Positions 24,195-32,883 of a DNA stretch of 54,167 bases are shown here, piece after piece (the stretch's first letter is position 1; each line of letters opens with the position of its first letter). The notes below the pieces were generated by a model that worked only from the letters and a program-made list of their open reading frames with translations, made no database searches and was not told where the DNA came from. The DNA is from Kineosphaera sp032229625. Lineage in GTDB: Bacteria > Actinomycetota > Actinomycetes > Actinomycetales > Dermatophilaceae. The stretch covers positions 1 through 54,167 of the forward strand of contig JAVTVZ010000129.1 in assembly GCA_032229625.1 (NCBI GenBank). The letters are read 5' to 3'. The position numbers and the translations under genes are program-made.

Positions 24195-24241
24195 CTAAGC
24201 GACGGGCATGACTCGGGCTCGTGTGACCACGTGAGACTCCT
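24195..24241 (-). other. Probable original start and premature TAG of the DASS gene
   Basis: AGGAG (24237-24241), 6 nt, GTG (24228-24230), eleven codons reading VVTRARVMPVA, then TAG (24195-24197), then ALLIVAVGLII running into the transporter. The rest of 24183-24425 shows no other gene. Confidence 0.65.
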
Positions 24242-24425
24242 CGAAGCGGAGGGCGCGCGGCCGTGCCGCACGCGGCCGACGGCGTGCGAGACCGACGTAG
24301 GGGGATGCGCGAGGGGCGTCGAGCCGGCGGCGTCGGCGGCGCAGACGTGTGCGAGCCTACGGACGACGGGCCCGGTCGGGGCGTGCGAGCACGCACAGCT
24401 TCGCCGGGGCCCAGATCCGACGCGG

Positions 24426-25520
24426 TCAGCTCAGAATGCGAACCCAGTTGGCGCCGTGGCCGATCGGCGCGGTGCCCAGCGATGTGAGGTGGCCGTCGCC
24501 GACCGCGTAGAGCTCGGCGTCGGTCGAGCGCTCGCCGACGGCGACGACGTAGGCGCCGTCGGCCGTGACGTGGAAGCCCCGCGGCTGAGCCTGCGTCGGG
24601 GTGTAGCCGAGGACGTCACCCAGGTGGCCGTCGGCGTCGAGCGCGACCGTCGTCAGCAGGCTCGAGCTGCGCTCGGAGGCGACGATCACGTCACCGGCGC
24701 GATGCACGTCGGCGCCCCAGATGAGGTGCTCGGCCGTGGGGTCGGCCCCGAAGCGGCTATGCCCCAGACCCTGGCTCGGGTCGACGACGACGACCGCCTC
24801 GTGCGGGGTCAGCGTGCCGTCGGCGCCGCGGGTCAGGCGGATGACCTCGCCGGAGTATTCGGTGACGAGGTAGGCGTTCGCGCCGGGCTCATCGCCGTCG
24901 ACGACGAGGTGCCGCGGGCCCGACCCGGGGGGCGCGGCGACGGACGGCGGGTCCAGGGGGGTCAGTGAGCCGTCGGCGCCCAGCGCGCACTGGGCGATGA
25001 GGTCGTCGCCGAGCGCGACGAAGTAGGCGACGCCGCCGGAGGGTACGACGCAGTGCACGTTGCGGTGCTCGACGCGCCCGATCGGCTCCCCGACGCTCGG
25101 GGTGTCGCCGTCGACGTCGACCGGCCATGTCGCGCCGAAGCCTCCGCCGTAGCTCGCCCCGAGCAGCACCGACCCGTCCGGCGTCAGCGCGAGATACGCC
25201 AGCGAGGCCTCGACGTCGCGGCGGGACAGCTCGGTGAGCTCGCCGGTCGCGCGGTCCAGGCGCAGCGTCGCGATGCCGGGGCCGCCGCCGTCGTCGGTCG
25301 TCTTGTAGCCCGCGTGCACGAGGTCACGGGCGGTGTCGACGGCGAACGTGCCGCAGCCGTTGAATCGGCCGCTGGTCGACAGCGGCTCCAGGCGCGCGGC
25401 GCCGGGTGCGCCCTGTGCGTGATCTGCGCCCTGTGAGTCGTCGGGGCCGGGCCCCCGGTGCAGGCGCAGGGCGCTGATGGTGCCGTCGGTGGCGTTGGCG
25501 ATGAGCACGAGTTCGGTCAC
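24426..25520 (-). CDS. Lactonase-family seven-bladed beta-propeller protein
   Basis: Member of the 6-phosphogluconolactonase (Pgl)/carboxy-muconate cyclase-like propeller family, 364 residues. Repeated blade motifs are visible: SLAYLALTPDGSVLLGASYGGG, HCVVPSGGVAYFVA, GPRHLVVDGDEPGANAYLVTEY, HSRFGADPTAEHLIWGADVHR and PRGFHVTADGAYVVAVG. In the pentose-phosphate pathway such enzymes hydrolyse 6-phosphogluconolactone, but many paralogues act on other lactones. I chose GTG 25520 because TAGGGT (25528-25533) lies exactly 7 nt before it; GTG 25529 would add three residues. Confidence 0.85.
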   Translation of the reverse strand: MTELVLIANATDGTISALRLHRGPGPDDSQGADHAQGAPGAARLEPLSTSGRFNGCGTFAVDTARDLVHAGYKTTDDGGGPGIATLRLDRATGELTELSRRDVEASLAYLALTPDGSVLLGASYGGGFGATWPVDVDGDTPSVGEPIGRVEHRNVHCVVPSGGVAYFVALGDDLIAQCALGADGSLTPLDPPSVAAPPGSGPRHLVVDGDEPGANAYLVTEYSGEVIRLTRGADGTLTPHEAVVVVDPSQGLGHSRFGADPTAEHLIWGADVHRAGDVIVASERSSSLLTTVALDADGHLGDVLGYTPTQAQPRGFHVTADGAYVVAVGERSTDAELYAVGDGHLTSLGTAPIGHGANWVRILS

Positions 25521-25575
25521 CCTCGCCACCCTAGGCGCGGGCGGCGGCCTGCGCCGCGGTCAGCGGCGACCCGAC

Positions 25576-25611
25576 CGGGCGACTCAGCGGGCGAGTCAGC
25601 GGGCGACTCAG
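25576..25611. repeat. 12-bp tandem repeat, three copies
   Basis: CGGGCGACTCAG, CGGGCGAGTCAG and CGGGCGACTCAG lie head to tail between the lactonase start and the end of the next small gene. The last copy includes that gene's stop codon. Confidence 0.85.
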
Positions 25612-25889
25612 CGGGAGCGGCGGGTCCGGGAGGTCGGCGCGCGCCGTGCGGCGTCCCCGGACTGCGGGCCGGAGCGCCGCGGCGAGGGCGACGGCGGCGC
25701 CCACACGTCGAGCCACGCCTGGGTGAGGTCGCGGTGCGTGCGGCGCTGCGCGGCGAGGATCTCGCGCTGCGCGCGGGCGGTCTGGGCGCGGGCGGCGGCG
25801 GTCGCCTGCGACGTCGCGCGCCCGGTCGCGGTGTAGTAGGCGCGGTTGGCCGCGCTCAGATAGGCGGACATCCAGGGGTTCCTGGCCAT
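25608..25889 (-). CDS. Small basic protein of unknown function
   Basis: 93 residues beginning MARNPWMSAYLSAANRAYYT, with ATG 25889 preceded by GGGAGG at 6 nt, a strong ribosome binding site. Residues 10-65 look helical and Ala/Gln/Arg-rich (ATAAARAQTARAQREILAAQ), compatible with an amphipathic or coiled helix. The tail is Pro/Ser/Arg-rich. No known domain is recognised; the NPWMSAYLSAAN start resembles small phasin-like or polyester-granule-associated proteins only superficially. It lies 87 nt upstream of the lactonase on the same strand. Confidence 0.6.
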   Translation of the reverse strand: MARNPWMSAYLSAANRAYYTATGRATSQATAAARAQTARAQREILAAQRRTHRDLTQAWLDVWAPPSPSPRRSGPQSGDAARRAPTSRTRRSR

Positions 25890-25992
25890 GGGGGACCTCC
25901 CGATCGTGGGGCCTCCACCCTCGCGCACGCACCCGCCGACGTGCGAGTCGAGCGCCGCGACGGCGCCGCCACAGCGCGCAGGGGCGGCCCGC

Positions 25993-26031
25993 CTGGTGGG
26001 ACCGGCTGGTGGGACCGGCTGGTGGGACCGG
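25993..26031. repeat. 13-bp tandem repeat, three copies
   Basis: CTGGTGGGACCGG three times without interruption in the divergent spacer upstream of selO. Confidence 0.88.
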
Positions 26032-26077
26032 CGGGCGGGCCGCTCGGCGCGGGGTGTCGCCGGGCGGCCGCTCTGCC

Positions 26078-26083
26078 TAGTCT
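26078..26083 (+). promoter_or_regulatory. Candidate -10 element for leaderless selO
   Basis: TAGTCT, 6 nt, ATG 26090; no ribosome binding site upstream. Confidence 0.5.
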
Positions 26084-26089
26084 CGGCGC

Positions 26090-27544
26090 ATGAGCGTGTC
26101 GACGATCCCGATCCGCCTCGAGGCGAGCTACGCCCAGGCCGTGCCCGGACTGAGCCAGGAGTGGTCCGCCCAGGAGCCGCCCGCGCCGCAGCTCGTCGTC
26201 GCCGACGGCGCGCTGGCGCCCGAGCTGGGGCTGGACCCGGCCTGGCTCGCGACACCGGACGGGATCGCGCTGCTCACGGGCCGCGTGGCGGGCCTGACGA
26301 CCTACGCGCAGGTCTACGCCGGGCACCAGTTCGGCGGCTACTCACCGCGGCTCGGCGACGGGCGGGCGCTGCTGGTCGGCGAGGTCGTCGACTCCGGCGG
26401 GCGGCGCCGCGACCTGCACCTCAAGGGGTCGGGGCGCACGCCCTTCGCGCGCGGCGGCGACGGGCAGGCGGTGCTCGGGCCGATGCTGCGCGAATACCTC
26501 ATGGGCGCCGCGATGCACGCGCTGGGCATCCCGACGACGCGGGCGCTCGCGGTCGTGACGACCGGGCTGCCGGTGCTGCGCGACGGCGGCCCGCAGCCGG
26601 GCGCCGTGCTGTGCCGGGTCGCGTCCAGCCACCTGCGGGTCGGCACGTTCCAGTACGCCGCGGCGACCGGCGACCTCGCGCAGCTGCGGGCGCTGGCGGA
26701 CTACGCGATCGCGCGGCACTACCCCCAGGTGCGCGACGCCGACCGGCCCTACCTGGCGTTCTTCGAGGCCGTGCTCGCCGCGCAGGCGCGGCTCGTCGCG
26801 CAGTGGATGTCCGTCGGCTTCGTGCACGGCGTCATGAACACCGACAACATGACGATCTCCGGCGAGACGATCGACTACGGGCCGTGCGCGTTCCTCGACG
26901 CCTACGACCCCGGGTGCGTCTTCAGCTCCATCGACCACGGCGGGCGCTACGCCTACGGCAATCAGCCGGCGGCCGCGCAGTGGAATCTCGCGCGCTTCGC
27001 CGAGGCGCTGCTGCCGCTGCTGGACGACGACCCCGACGCGGCCGTCGAGACCGCGACGCAGGCGCTGGAGGGCTTCGCGGGGCAGTACAACGACGCCGCC
27101 GCCGCGCTGCTCGCCGCCAAGCTCGGGCTCGACCCCGGCCCGGGCGTGCAGGAGCTCAGCGCGGACGCACTGACGCTGCTGCGCGACCAGCGCGTGGACT
27201 ACACACTGTTCTTTCGGATGCTGGGCGCGGGGACGGCGCGTGACCTCTTCGAGGAGCCGGAGCCGTATGACGCGTGGGCGGCCCGCCGGCAGTCCGCGCT
27301 CGCCGCGCAGGGCCGCACGCGCGCCGACGCGCGGCCGGCGATGGACGCGGTCAACCCCCTCTACATCCCGCGCAACCACCGCGTCGAGGAGGCGCTCGCC
27401 GCCGCGACCGGGGGCGACCTGGCGCCCTTCGCGCGGCTCGTGCAGGCGTGCACGCGGCCCTTCGAGGAGCGGCCGGGGCTCGCCGACCTCACGACCCCCG
27501 CGCCGCCGGACGCGGCGCCGCACGTCACCTACTGCGGCACCTGA
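26090..27544 (+). CDS. selO: Protein AMPylase SelO (YdiU/UPF0061)
   Basis: Pseudokinase-fold enzyme that transfers AMP from ATP to Ser, Thr or Tyr of proteins, linked to redox control. The 484 residues carry the family blocks YAQVYAGHQFGGYSPRLGDGRALL, LKGSGRTPFARGGDG (nucleotide and lysine site), LREYLMGAAMHALGIPTTRAL, and HGVMNTDNMTISGETIDYGP, which holds the Asn and Asp metal ligands. The end is VTYCGT: the near-terminal cysteine sits where eukaryotic SelO has selenocysteine, and TGC rather than TGA encodes it. It is followed, 82 nt on, by the SulP gene on the same strand. Confidence 0.96.
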   Translation: MSVSTIPIRLEASYAQAVPGLSQEWSAQEPPAPQLVVADGALAPELGLDPAWLATPDGIALLTGRVAGLTTYAQVYAGHQFGGYSPRLGDGRALLVGEVVDSGGRRRDLHLKGSGRTPFARGGDGQAVLGPMLREYLMGAAMHALGIPTTRALAVVTTGLPVLRDGGPQPGAVLCRVASSHLRVGTFQYAAATGDLAQLRALADYAIARHYPQVRDADRPYLAFFEAVLAAQARLVAQWMSVGFVHGVMNTDNMTISGETIDYGPCAFLDAYDPGCVFSSIDHGGRYAYGNQPAAAQWNLARFAEALLPLLDDDPDAAVETATQALEGFAGQYNDAAAALLAAKLGLDPGPGVQELSADALTLLRDQRVDYTLFFRMLGAGTARDLFEEPEPYDAWAARRQSALAAQGRTRADARPAMDAVNPLYIPRNHRVEEALAAATGGDLAPFARLVQACTRPFEERPGLADLTTPAPPDAAPHVTYCGT

Positions 27545-27626
27545 GGCCCGGCCGCCGGCGCACAGCGGACGCCGCGGGTGGGCGCTCCCCCGCCGTGGCG
27601 GGCCCGCGCGGCGCACACTGGTCGGC

Positions 27627-29609
27627 ATGTCCGCAGGTCACGGCGACCCCGCCGGGGGTCGACACAGCGGCCCCGGCGGGCCGCCGCCGCACGGCGCGTC
27701 GCGGCACCCGCCCGAGTCGCGGCGCGGGGTGCCGCCGCGCCCCCCGGAGCCGGCGCATCGCTCGCTGCTCGTGCGGCGGCGGCTCTCGCCCGGGGCGCTG
27801 CTGCCGGGGTTGGCGACCCTGCGGCACTACCGGCGCGGGTGGCTGCGCGGCGACGTGCTCGCCGGGGTGACGGTGGCGGCCTACCTGATCCCGCAGGTCA
27901 TGGCCTATGCCCAGATCGCGGGGCTGCCGGCGGCCTACGGGCTCTACGGGGTCATCGGCCCCGCGCTCGCGTATGCCGTGCTCGGCGGCTCGCGCCGGCT
28001 GTCCGTCGGGCCGGAGTCGACGACGGCGCTCATGACGGCGACGGCGGTCGGGGCGATGGTCGCCGGCGACGGCGCACTCGGCGCCGCCGGCGCCACCGAC
28101 GCGACCGCGCGCTACGCCGCGCTGGCCGCGGCGCTGGCGATCGTCGTCGGCGTCGTGTGCGCGGCGAGCTGGCTGCTCGGGCTCGGCTTCCTCGCGGACC
28201 TGCTCTCCAAGCCGGTGCTCGTCGGCTACCTCGCCGGGGCCGCGGTGCTCATGATCATCAGCCAGATCGAGAAGCTCACCGGCATCCCGGCGCCCGGCGA
28301 TTCGCTGCCCGAGCAGGTACTCTCGGCCGTCCACGGCGCGACCGGTCACGTGCACTGGCCGACGCTGGGCTTCAGTCTCGCGCTGCTCGTGGTGCTCTTC
28401 ACCGCGGCTCGGCTCATGCCGCGGGCCCCGAACGCGCTGCTCGTCGTGCTGCTCGCGACCGCCGCGACCGCCGTCCTCGACCTGCAGTCCCGCGGCATCC
28501 GCACGATCGGGGTGATCGACTCGAGTCTGCCGCTGCCGGCGTTGCCCGCGCTGTCGCCGCAGGCCGTCGGGCAGATGCTCGTGCCGGCGATCGGGGTGGC
28601 GATCGTCGCCTACTCCGACAACGTGCTGGCCGGCCGCGCCTTCGCCCGCAAGGACGACCCGCCGATCGACGCCAACCAGGAGCTCCTCGCCCTCGGCGCC
28701 GCGAACGTCGGGGCGGGCCTGCTCGGCGGCTTCCCCGTGAGCAGCAGCGCCAGCCGCACCGCGCTCGGGGTGGCCGTGGGCGCCCGGACCCAGGCCTACA
28801 TGCTGGTCGCGGCCGCGACGGTGGCGGTGACGGTCGCCTACCTCGGCGGGGTGCTCGCGCTCTTTCCGACCGCGGCGCTCGGCGCGATCGTCGTGTATGC
28901 CGCGACGCGGCTCGTGGAGTGGGACGAGATCCGCCGGATCGTGCGCTACCGCCGCAGCGAGACGGTCCTCATGGTCGCCACGGTGCTCGGCGTCTTCTTC
29001 TTCGGGGTCCTCGGCGGCATCGGGCTGGCCGTCGGGCTGTCCCTGCTGGACCTGGTGCGGCGGGTGTCGCGGCCCCACGACGGGGTCCTGGGCTACGTGC
29101 CGGGGCTGGGCGGGATGCATGACGTGGAGGACTTCACCGACGCCCGGCAGGTGCCGGGGCTCGTCGTCTACCGGTACGACTCCCCACTGTTCTTTGCGAA
29201 CGCGGAGGATTTCCGGCACCGGGCGCTCGCCGCCGTCGACGCCGCGCCCACGACGACGACGTGGCTCGTCGTCAACGCCGAGGCCAACGTCGAGACCGAC
29301 CTCACCGCCCTGGACGCCCTCGAGGAACTGCGCGAGGAGCTCGACCGGCGCGGCATCGTGCTGGCCCTCGCCCGCGTCAAGCACGAGCTGCACCAGGACC
29401 TCGACGACCACGGCGTGGGCCTGCGGATCGGCGCGGACCGCATGTTCGCGACCCTGCCCGAGGCCGTCACCGCCTACCTGCGCTGGTATCGGGACCGGCA
29501 CGGGCGGCTGCCTCCGGGCGTCGAGGCGATGCCGCGCGGCAGCTCGCCGGCGGTGCTCGACGATCGTGGACCGGCCGGCGACGTCACCGGGCACCCGGAC
29601 GCCGGCTGA
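27627..29609 (+). CDS. SulP-family anion transporter with STAS domain
   Basis: 660 residues. The Pro/Gly-rich N-terminus is followed by the SulP membrane core: LRGDVLAGVTVAAYLIPQVMAYAQIAGLPAAYGLY, then RLSVGPESTTALMTA (the SLC26 signature region) and GGFPVSSSASRTALGVAVGA. A C-terminal STAS domain covers about residues 500-625 (GLVVYRYDSPLFFANAEDFRHR, ALDALEELREELDRRGI). Substrates of the family are sulfate, bicarbonate and other anions; which one is not visible. ATG 27627 has CACACT 7 nt before it. The frame upstream is open but overlaps selO. Confidence 0.92.
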   Translation: MSAGHGDPAGGRHSGPGGPPPHGASRHPPESRRGVPPRPPEPAHRSLLVRRRLSPGALLPGLATLRHYRRGWLRGDVLAGVTVAAYLIPQVMAYAQIAGLPAAYGLYGVIGPALAYAVLGGSRRLSVGPESTTALMTATAVGAMVAGDGALGAAGATDATARYAALAAALAIVVGVVCAASWLLGLGFLADLLSKPVLVGYLAGAAVLMIISQIEKLTGIPAPGDSLPEQVLSAVHGATGHVHWPTLGFSLALLVVLFTAARLMPRAPNALLVVLLATAATAVLDLQSRGIRTIGVIDSSLPLPALPALSPQAVGQMLVPAIGVAIVAYSDNVLAGRAFARKDDPPIDANQELLALGAANVGAGLLGGFPVSSSASRTALGVAVGARTQAYMLVAAATVAVTVAYLGGVLALFPTAALGAIVVYAATRLVEWDEIRRIVRYRRSETVLMVATVLGVFFFGVLGGIGLAVGLSLLDLVRRVSRPHDGVLGYVPGLGGMHDVEDFTDARQVPGLVVYRYDSPLFFANAEDFRHRALAAVDAAPTTTTWLVVNAEANVETDLTALDALEELREELDRRGIVLALARVKHELHQDLDDHGVGLRIGADRMFATLPEAVTAYLRWYRDRHGRLPPGVEAMPRGSSPAVLDDRGPAGDVTGHPDAG

Positions 29610-29674
29610 CCCGCGCCGGCTGACCCGCGCCGGCCCGGCTGCCCCGGCCCGGATCGCCTCGGCGCAGGTGGCGT

Positions 29675-31042
29675 CTACGGCCCGAGGATGCGGTCGAGGT
29701 GGGGGTTGGCGAGCGTGCGGTCGGGGTCGCAGCGCTCGCGGACCGCGCGGAAGTCCGCGAGCCGTGGGTGCACCTGCAGCAGCCGACCCATGCGCAGGCT
29801 GTGCTCCTTGCCCCAGTGCGGGCGGCCGCCGTGCTCGGCGACGATCGCCTCGACCCGGTCGAAGTAGTCGCCGCGCGGCCCCTGCCAGTACTGATGCGCG
29901 GCGATGTAGGCGGTGTCGCGCCCGTAGGCCCCGGAGAGCCACACGTCGTCGGCGGCGAGGAAGCGCACCTCCAGCGGGAACGTCACGGGCGCGCGCGTCG
30001 CGGCGAACCACCGTCGCAGCTCGGTCAGCACCGGCGCCGCGGCCGCGCGGGGCACGGCGTATTCGGTCTCGACGAAGCGCACCGAGCGCACCGAGCAGAA
30101 GACCCGGTGCGAGACGTCGGCATAGCTGCGGGGGGTCTGGAGGCGCGCGCAGAGCCGGTTGAGCGTCGGGACCCAGCGCGGGCGGGCGGTGCCGACGCGA
30201 TTGACGACCTCGTAGAGGGAGTTGTCGAGCAGCTGCTCCTCCAGCACCCCGCGCCACCGCGGCAGGGGTCGGCCCTGCCCGGCGGGCACCCGGTCGTTGC
30301 GGCGGGTCATCGCAACGTCGGCGTGGGGGAACCAGAAGAACTCCGCGTGGTCCGCCGAGTCGACGAAGCCGTCGAGGTCCTCCAGCAGCCGCGGCAGCGG
30401 CCACGGCTCCTCGCGGGCGCGCAGCCGGAAGGCGGGCACGGCGCGCACCTCGACGTGCGTGACGATGCCGAGCGCCCCGAGGTTGATGCGGGCGGCCTCG
30501 AAGAGCGGGTCGCCCGAGCGCAGCTCGCGGACCTGCCCGTCCGGGGTGACCAGGGTCAGTCCCGTGACGGCCGAGGCGAGGCCGTGCAGCCGCCCGCCCG
30601 TGCCGTGGGTGCCGGTGGCCAGCGCACCGGCGAGGGTCTGGGCGTCGATGTCGCCGAGGTTCGGCAGCGCCAGACCCCGCCGGTCGAGCGCGGCGTTGAG
30701 GGCGCGCAGCCCGATCCCGGCGCCGACGCGCACCCGCGCGCCGCCCGCTGCGGCGGGGCCGGCGGCAGGGTCGGCGGCGGAGTCGGTTGCGGGGTCGGTT
30801 GCGGGGTCGACGGCGTCGATATCGGCGCAGCGGCGCAGGTCGACGGCCAGGTCGACCGGCGCGGCGATCGGGCTGAAGGAGTGCCCTGCGCCCAGCGGCC
30901 GGACGCGTCGGCCCTGCTCCCGCGCCCGCCGCAGCAGCTGGGCGACCTCGGCGGCGTCGGCGGGCTCGGCGACCTCGACGTCGGCGACGCGGGTCGCGCC
31001 CGACCACGTGCGCCAGTCGCGCCGGGACGTGGGGATGCTCAT
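29675..31042 (-). CDS. FAD-linked sugar-lactone oxidase (ALO family)
   Basis: 455 residues with an N-terminal FAD-binding (VAO-type) domain, RPLGAGHSFSPIA and LGDIDAQTLAGALATGTHGTG, and a C-terminal D-arabinono-1,4-lactone-oxidase domain that ends with GGRPHWGKEHSLRM (the conserved HWGK) and CDPDRTLANPHLDRIL. It oxidises an aldonolactone or polyol with O2 or another acceptor. Its ATG overlaps the stop of the upstream aldolase-like gene (ATGA, 31039-31042), so they form one operon. An Ala/Asp-rich repetitive insert (PATDPATDSAADPAA) follows the first FAD motif. Confidence 0.9.
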   Translation of the reverse strand: MSIPTSRRDWRTWSGATRVADVEVAEPADAAEVAQLLRRAREQGRRVRPLGAGHSFSPIAAPVDLAVDLRRCADIDAVDPATDPATDSAADPAAGPAAAGGARVRVGAGIGLRALNAALDRRGLALPNLGDIDAQTLAGALATGTHGTGGRLHGLASAVTGLTLVTPDGQVRELRSGDPLFEAARINLGALGIVTHVEVRAVPAFRLRAREEPWPLPRLLEDLDGFVDSADHAEFFWFPHADVAMTRRNDRVPAGQGRPLPRWRGVLEEQLLDNSLYEVVNRVGTARPRWVPTLNRLCARLQTPRSYADVSHRVFCSVRSVRFVETEYAVPRAAAAPVLTELRRWFAATRAPVTFPLEVRFLAADDVWLSGAYGRDTAYIAAHQYWQGPRGDYFDRVEAIVAEHGGRPHWGKEHSLRMGRLLQVHPRLADFRAVRERCDPDRTLANPHLDRILGP

Positions 31043-32259
31043 CCGAAGTTCCTTCCCTCGCCGCGGTAGGTCGCGACCTCCCCGACGAGACGCGGCGCGC
31101 CGGCAGGGCTGTCGCCCTCGGCGACGGATCGCCCCGCTCGGGCCGTCTCGCCCGCGGCGCCGGCGCGGCCGACGAGGTGGACGACGTCGAAGCGCTCGAG
31201 GGTCTCGCCGGCCTTCGCGGGGCGGACCAGCACGCGGTCACCGATCCGCAGGTCGTCGGCGGCCCGGCCGCACACGGGGGTCTGCACCTCGCCGGCCCCT
31301 TCGGACCGGCTCAGCGCGAGGGCGCGCGACACCGGCCGCGGCAGCCGGCTGCGACCGCCGGCGCCGGACGCGACATACCCCCCGCAGTAGAGGGTGACGC
31401 GCCCCCGGCCGGGGCGGCGCACCACCGGCAGCGCGAGCTGCAGCGCCGGGCGCGGCGTGAAGGCGTCGTAGCCGTCGAAGAGATGGGGTCCGTAGAGCCC
31501 TGAGCCGGCGGCGAATTCGGTGATGACGTCGTCGTCGTGGGGCGGGAAGTGGTGCAGGCTGCCGGTGCCGCCGACGTTGACGAAGCGCAGGTCCGCGACG
31601 GCCCGCAGGGCCGTGACGATCTCGCGGCGGCGACGGGCCAGGGACGCCAGGGAGGCGCGCTTGACGGCGCGGACGAGCGGCCCGGAGTCCGGCAGTCCCG
31701 CGACCTGCGCGTCGTAACACATGACCCCGACGACCCGCAGGCCCGCGGCGTCGGCGGCGCGGGCGACGGCCAGCGCCTCGGCGGCGGTGCGCAGCGGAGA
31801 GCGACGGGCGCCCAGGTGCAGCGGCCCGACGCGCAGGGCGGCGTCGACGTCGAGCGCGACGGCGACGTCGCTGCGTCGACCGACCGTGGCCGCGAGCGCG
31901 TCGACCCCCTCGACGGAGTCGACGGTCAGCGTCACCGAGCGCCGCAGCCCGGCGTCACCGGCGAGCTCGGCGAGGGCCCCGCGATCGACGCTGGGGTAGG
32001 CGACGAAGACGTCGTCGATGCCCGTGCCGGCCAGCCACACCGCCTCGCGCACGCTGTAGGCGAGCACCCCGGCGAAGCCCTCCCGGGCGAGCACCCGCTC
32101 CAGCAGGGGCCGACAGCGCAGCGACTTCGACGCGACCCGGATCGGGCGCCCGGCGGCGCGGGCGACGAGGTCGGCGGCGTTGGCGTCGAAGTCGTCCAGC
32201 CCGAGCAGCGCGCACGGCGCGTCGAGCTGCGCCGCGAGCCCACTCCAGTCGTGCATCAC
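31039..32259 (-). CDS. D-threonine aldolase / D-serine dehydratase-like PLP enzyme
   Basis: Fold-type III PLP enzyme, the kind often named amino acid deaminase/aldolase; about 406 residues. An alanine-racemase-like N-terminal barrel has IRVASKSLRCRPLLERVL (likely PLP lysine in SKS) and GVLAYSVREAVWLA. The C-terminal D-serine-dehydratase-like domain has YCGGYVASGAGG and LRIGDRVLVRPAKAGETLERFD. It acts on a D-hydroxy amino acid or similar. GTG 32259 is preceded at 7 nt by TACCCT, as for other leaderless genes; ATG 32256 is the next codon and equally possible. Translationally coupled to the ALO oxidase. Confidence 0.87.
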   Translation of the reverse strand: MMHDWSGLAAQLDAPCALLGLDDFDANAADLVARAAGRPIRVASKSLRCRPLLERVLAREGFAGVLAYSVREAVWLAGTGIDDVFVAYPSVDRGALAELAGDAGLRRSVTLTVDSVEGVDALAATVGRRSDVAVALDVDAALRVGPLHLGARRSPLRTAAEALAVARAADAAGLRVVGVMCYDAQVAGLPDSGPLVRAVKRASLASLARRRREIVTALRAVADLRFVNVGGTGSLHHFPPHDDDVITEFAAGSGLYGPHLFDGYDAFTPRPALQLALPVVRRPGRGRVTLYCGGYVASGAGGRSRLPRPVSRALALSRSEGAGEVQTPVCGRAADDLRIGDRVLVRPAKAGETLERFDVVHLVGRAGAAGETARAGRSVAEGDSPAGAPRLVGEVATYRGEGRNFG

Positions 32260-32456
32260 CCTTGGCAGGGTACGTCGCGGCCGCCGCGCCTCCGCGGACC
32301 ACACGCTCGGCGCAGGCCGCTGACCAGCCGCGTCCCGCGCCGACCCCGCGGGTCACCCGCGAGGAATCGCCGGCGCCCACGGACGCCTCGCCGACGCCTC
32401 GCCGACGCGCGTGGCGCTGCGCGCGGGCGGGCCGTGCGTGCAGTAGACCCTGGGGG

Positions 32457-32858
32457 GTGAGTGCGATCGACGCGGAGTTGGCCCGGGCGCGCGCCGCGAT
32501 CCGGCGGGTCGACGCGCGCCGCGCGTGGCGCGAGCAGCAGGCCGGCGCCCTGCTCGTCGACATCCGCGACTCGGCGCGGCGCCGGGCCGCCGGCCACGTG
32601 CCCGGCGCCCTCGAACTGGAGATGACCGTGCTGGAGTGGCGCCTCGACGCGAGCAGCCCGTGGGCGTCGCCGCAGGCGGCGGACCCCGACCGGCCGGTCC
32701 TCGTGCTGTGCAACGAGGGCTACGCCTCCAGCCTCGCCGTCGAGCGCCTGACCCGGCTCGGGCGGCGAGGCGTCGCCGACGTCATCGGCGGCTTCGACGC
32801 GTGGGCCGCGGCCGGCCTCCCGGTCGTGCGGGAGCCGTCGCCGCAGCGGCGCGGGTGA
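32457..32858 (+). CDS. Single-domain rhodanese-like protein
   Basis: 133 residues with a rhodanese fold: ALLVDIRDSARRRAAGHVPGAL at the start, the persulfide-carrying cysteine in VLVLCNEGYASSLA, and VIGGFDAWAAAGLPV at the end. It may move sulfane sulfur or act in cyanide or thiol metabolism; the partner is unknown. GTG 32457 has TAGACC 7 nt ahead. It is divergent from the aldolase-oxidase operon and ends 25 nt before the convergent HTH gene. Confidence 0.88.
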   Translation: MSAIDAELARARAAIRRVDARRAWREQQAGALLVDIRDSARRRAAGHVPGALELEMTVLEWRLDASSPWASPQAADPDRPVLVLCNEGYASSLAVERLTRLGRRGVADVIGGFDAWAAAGLPVVREPSPQRRG

Positions 32859-32883
32859 CGGGGGCGCCCGGCGCGAGGGGCCG

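Noticed and set aside
27530..27544. Selenocysteine at the end of SelO
   Set aside because: The codon is TGC (cysteine) and a normal TGA stop follows two codons later; no SECIS-like hairpin was seen.
27525..31241. Long minus-strand frame across selO, SulP and the oxidase region
   Set aside because: It is the shadow of well-supported genes in other frames; no recognisable domains.
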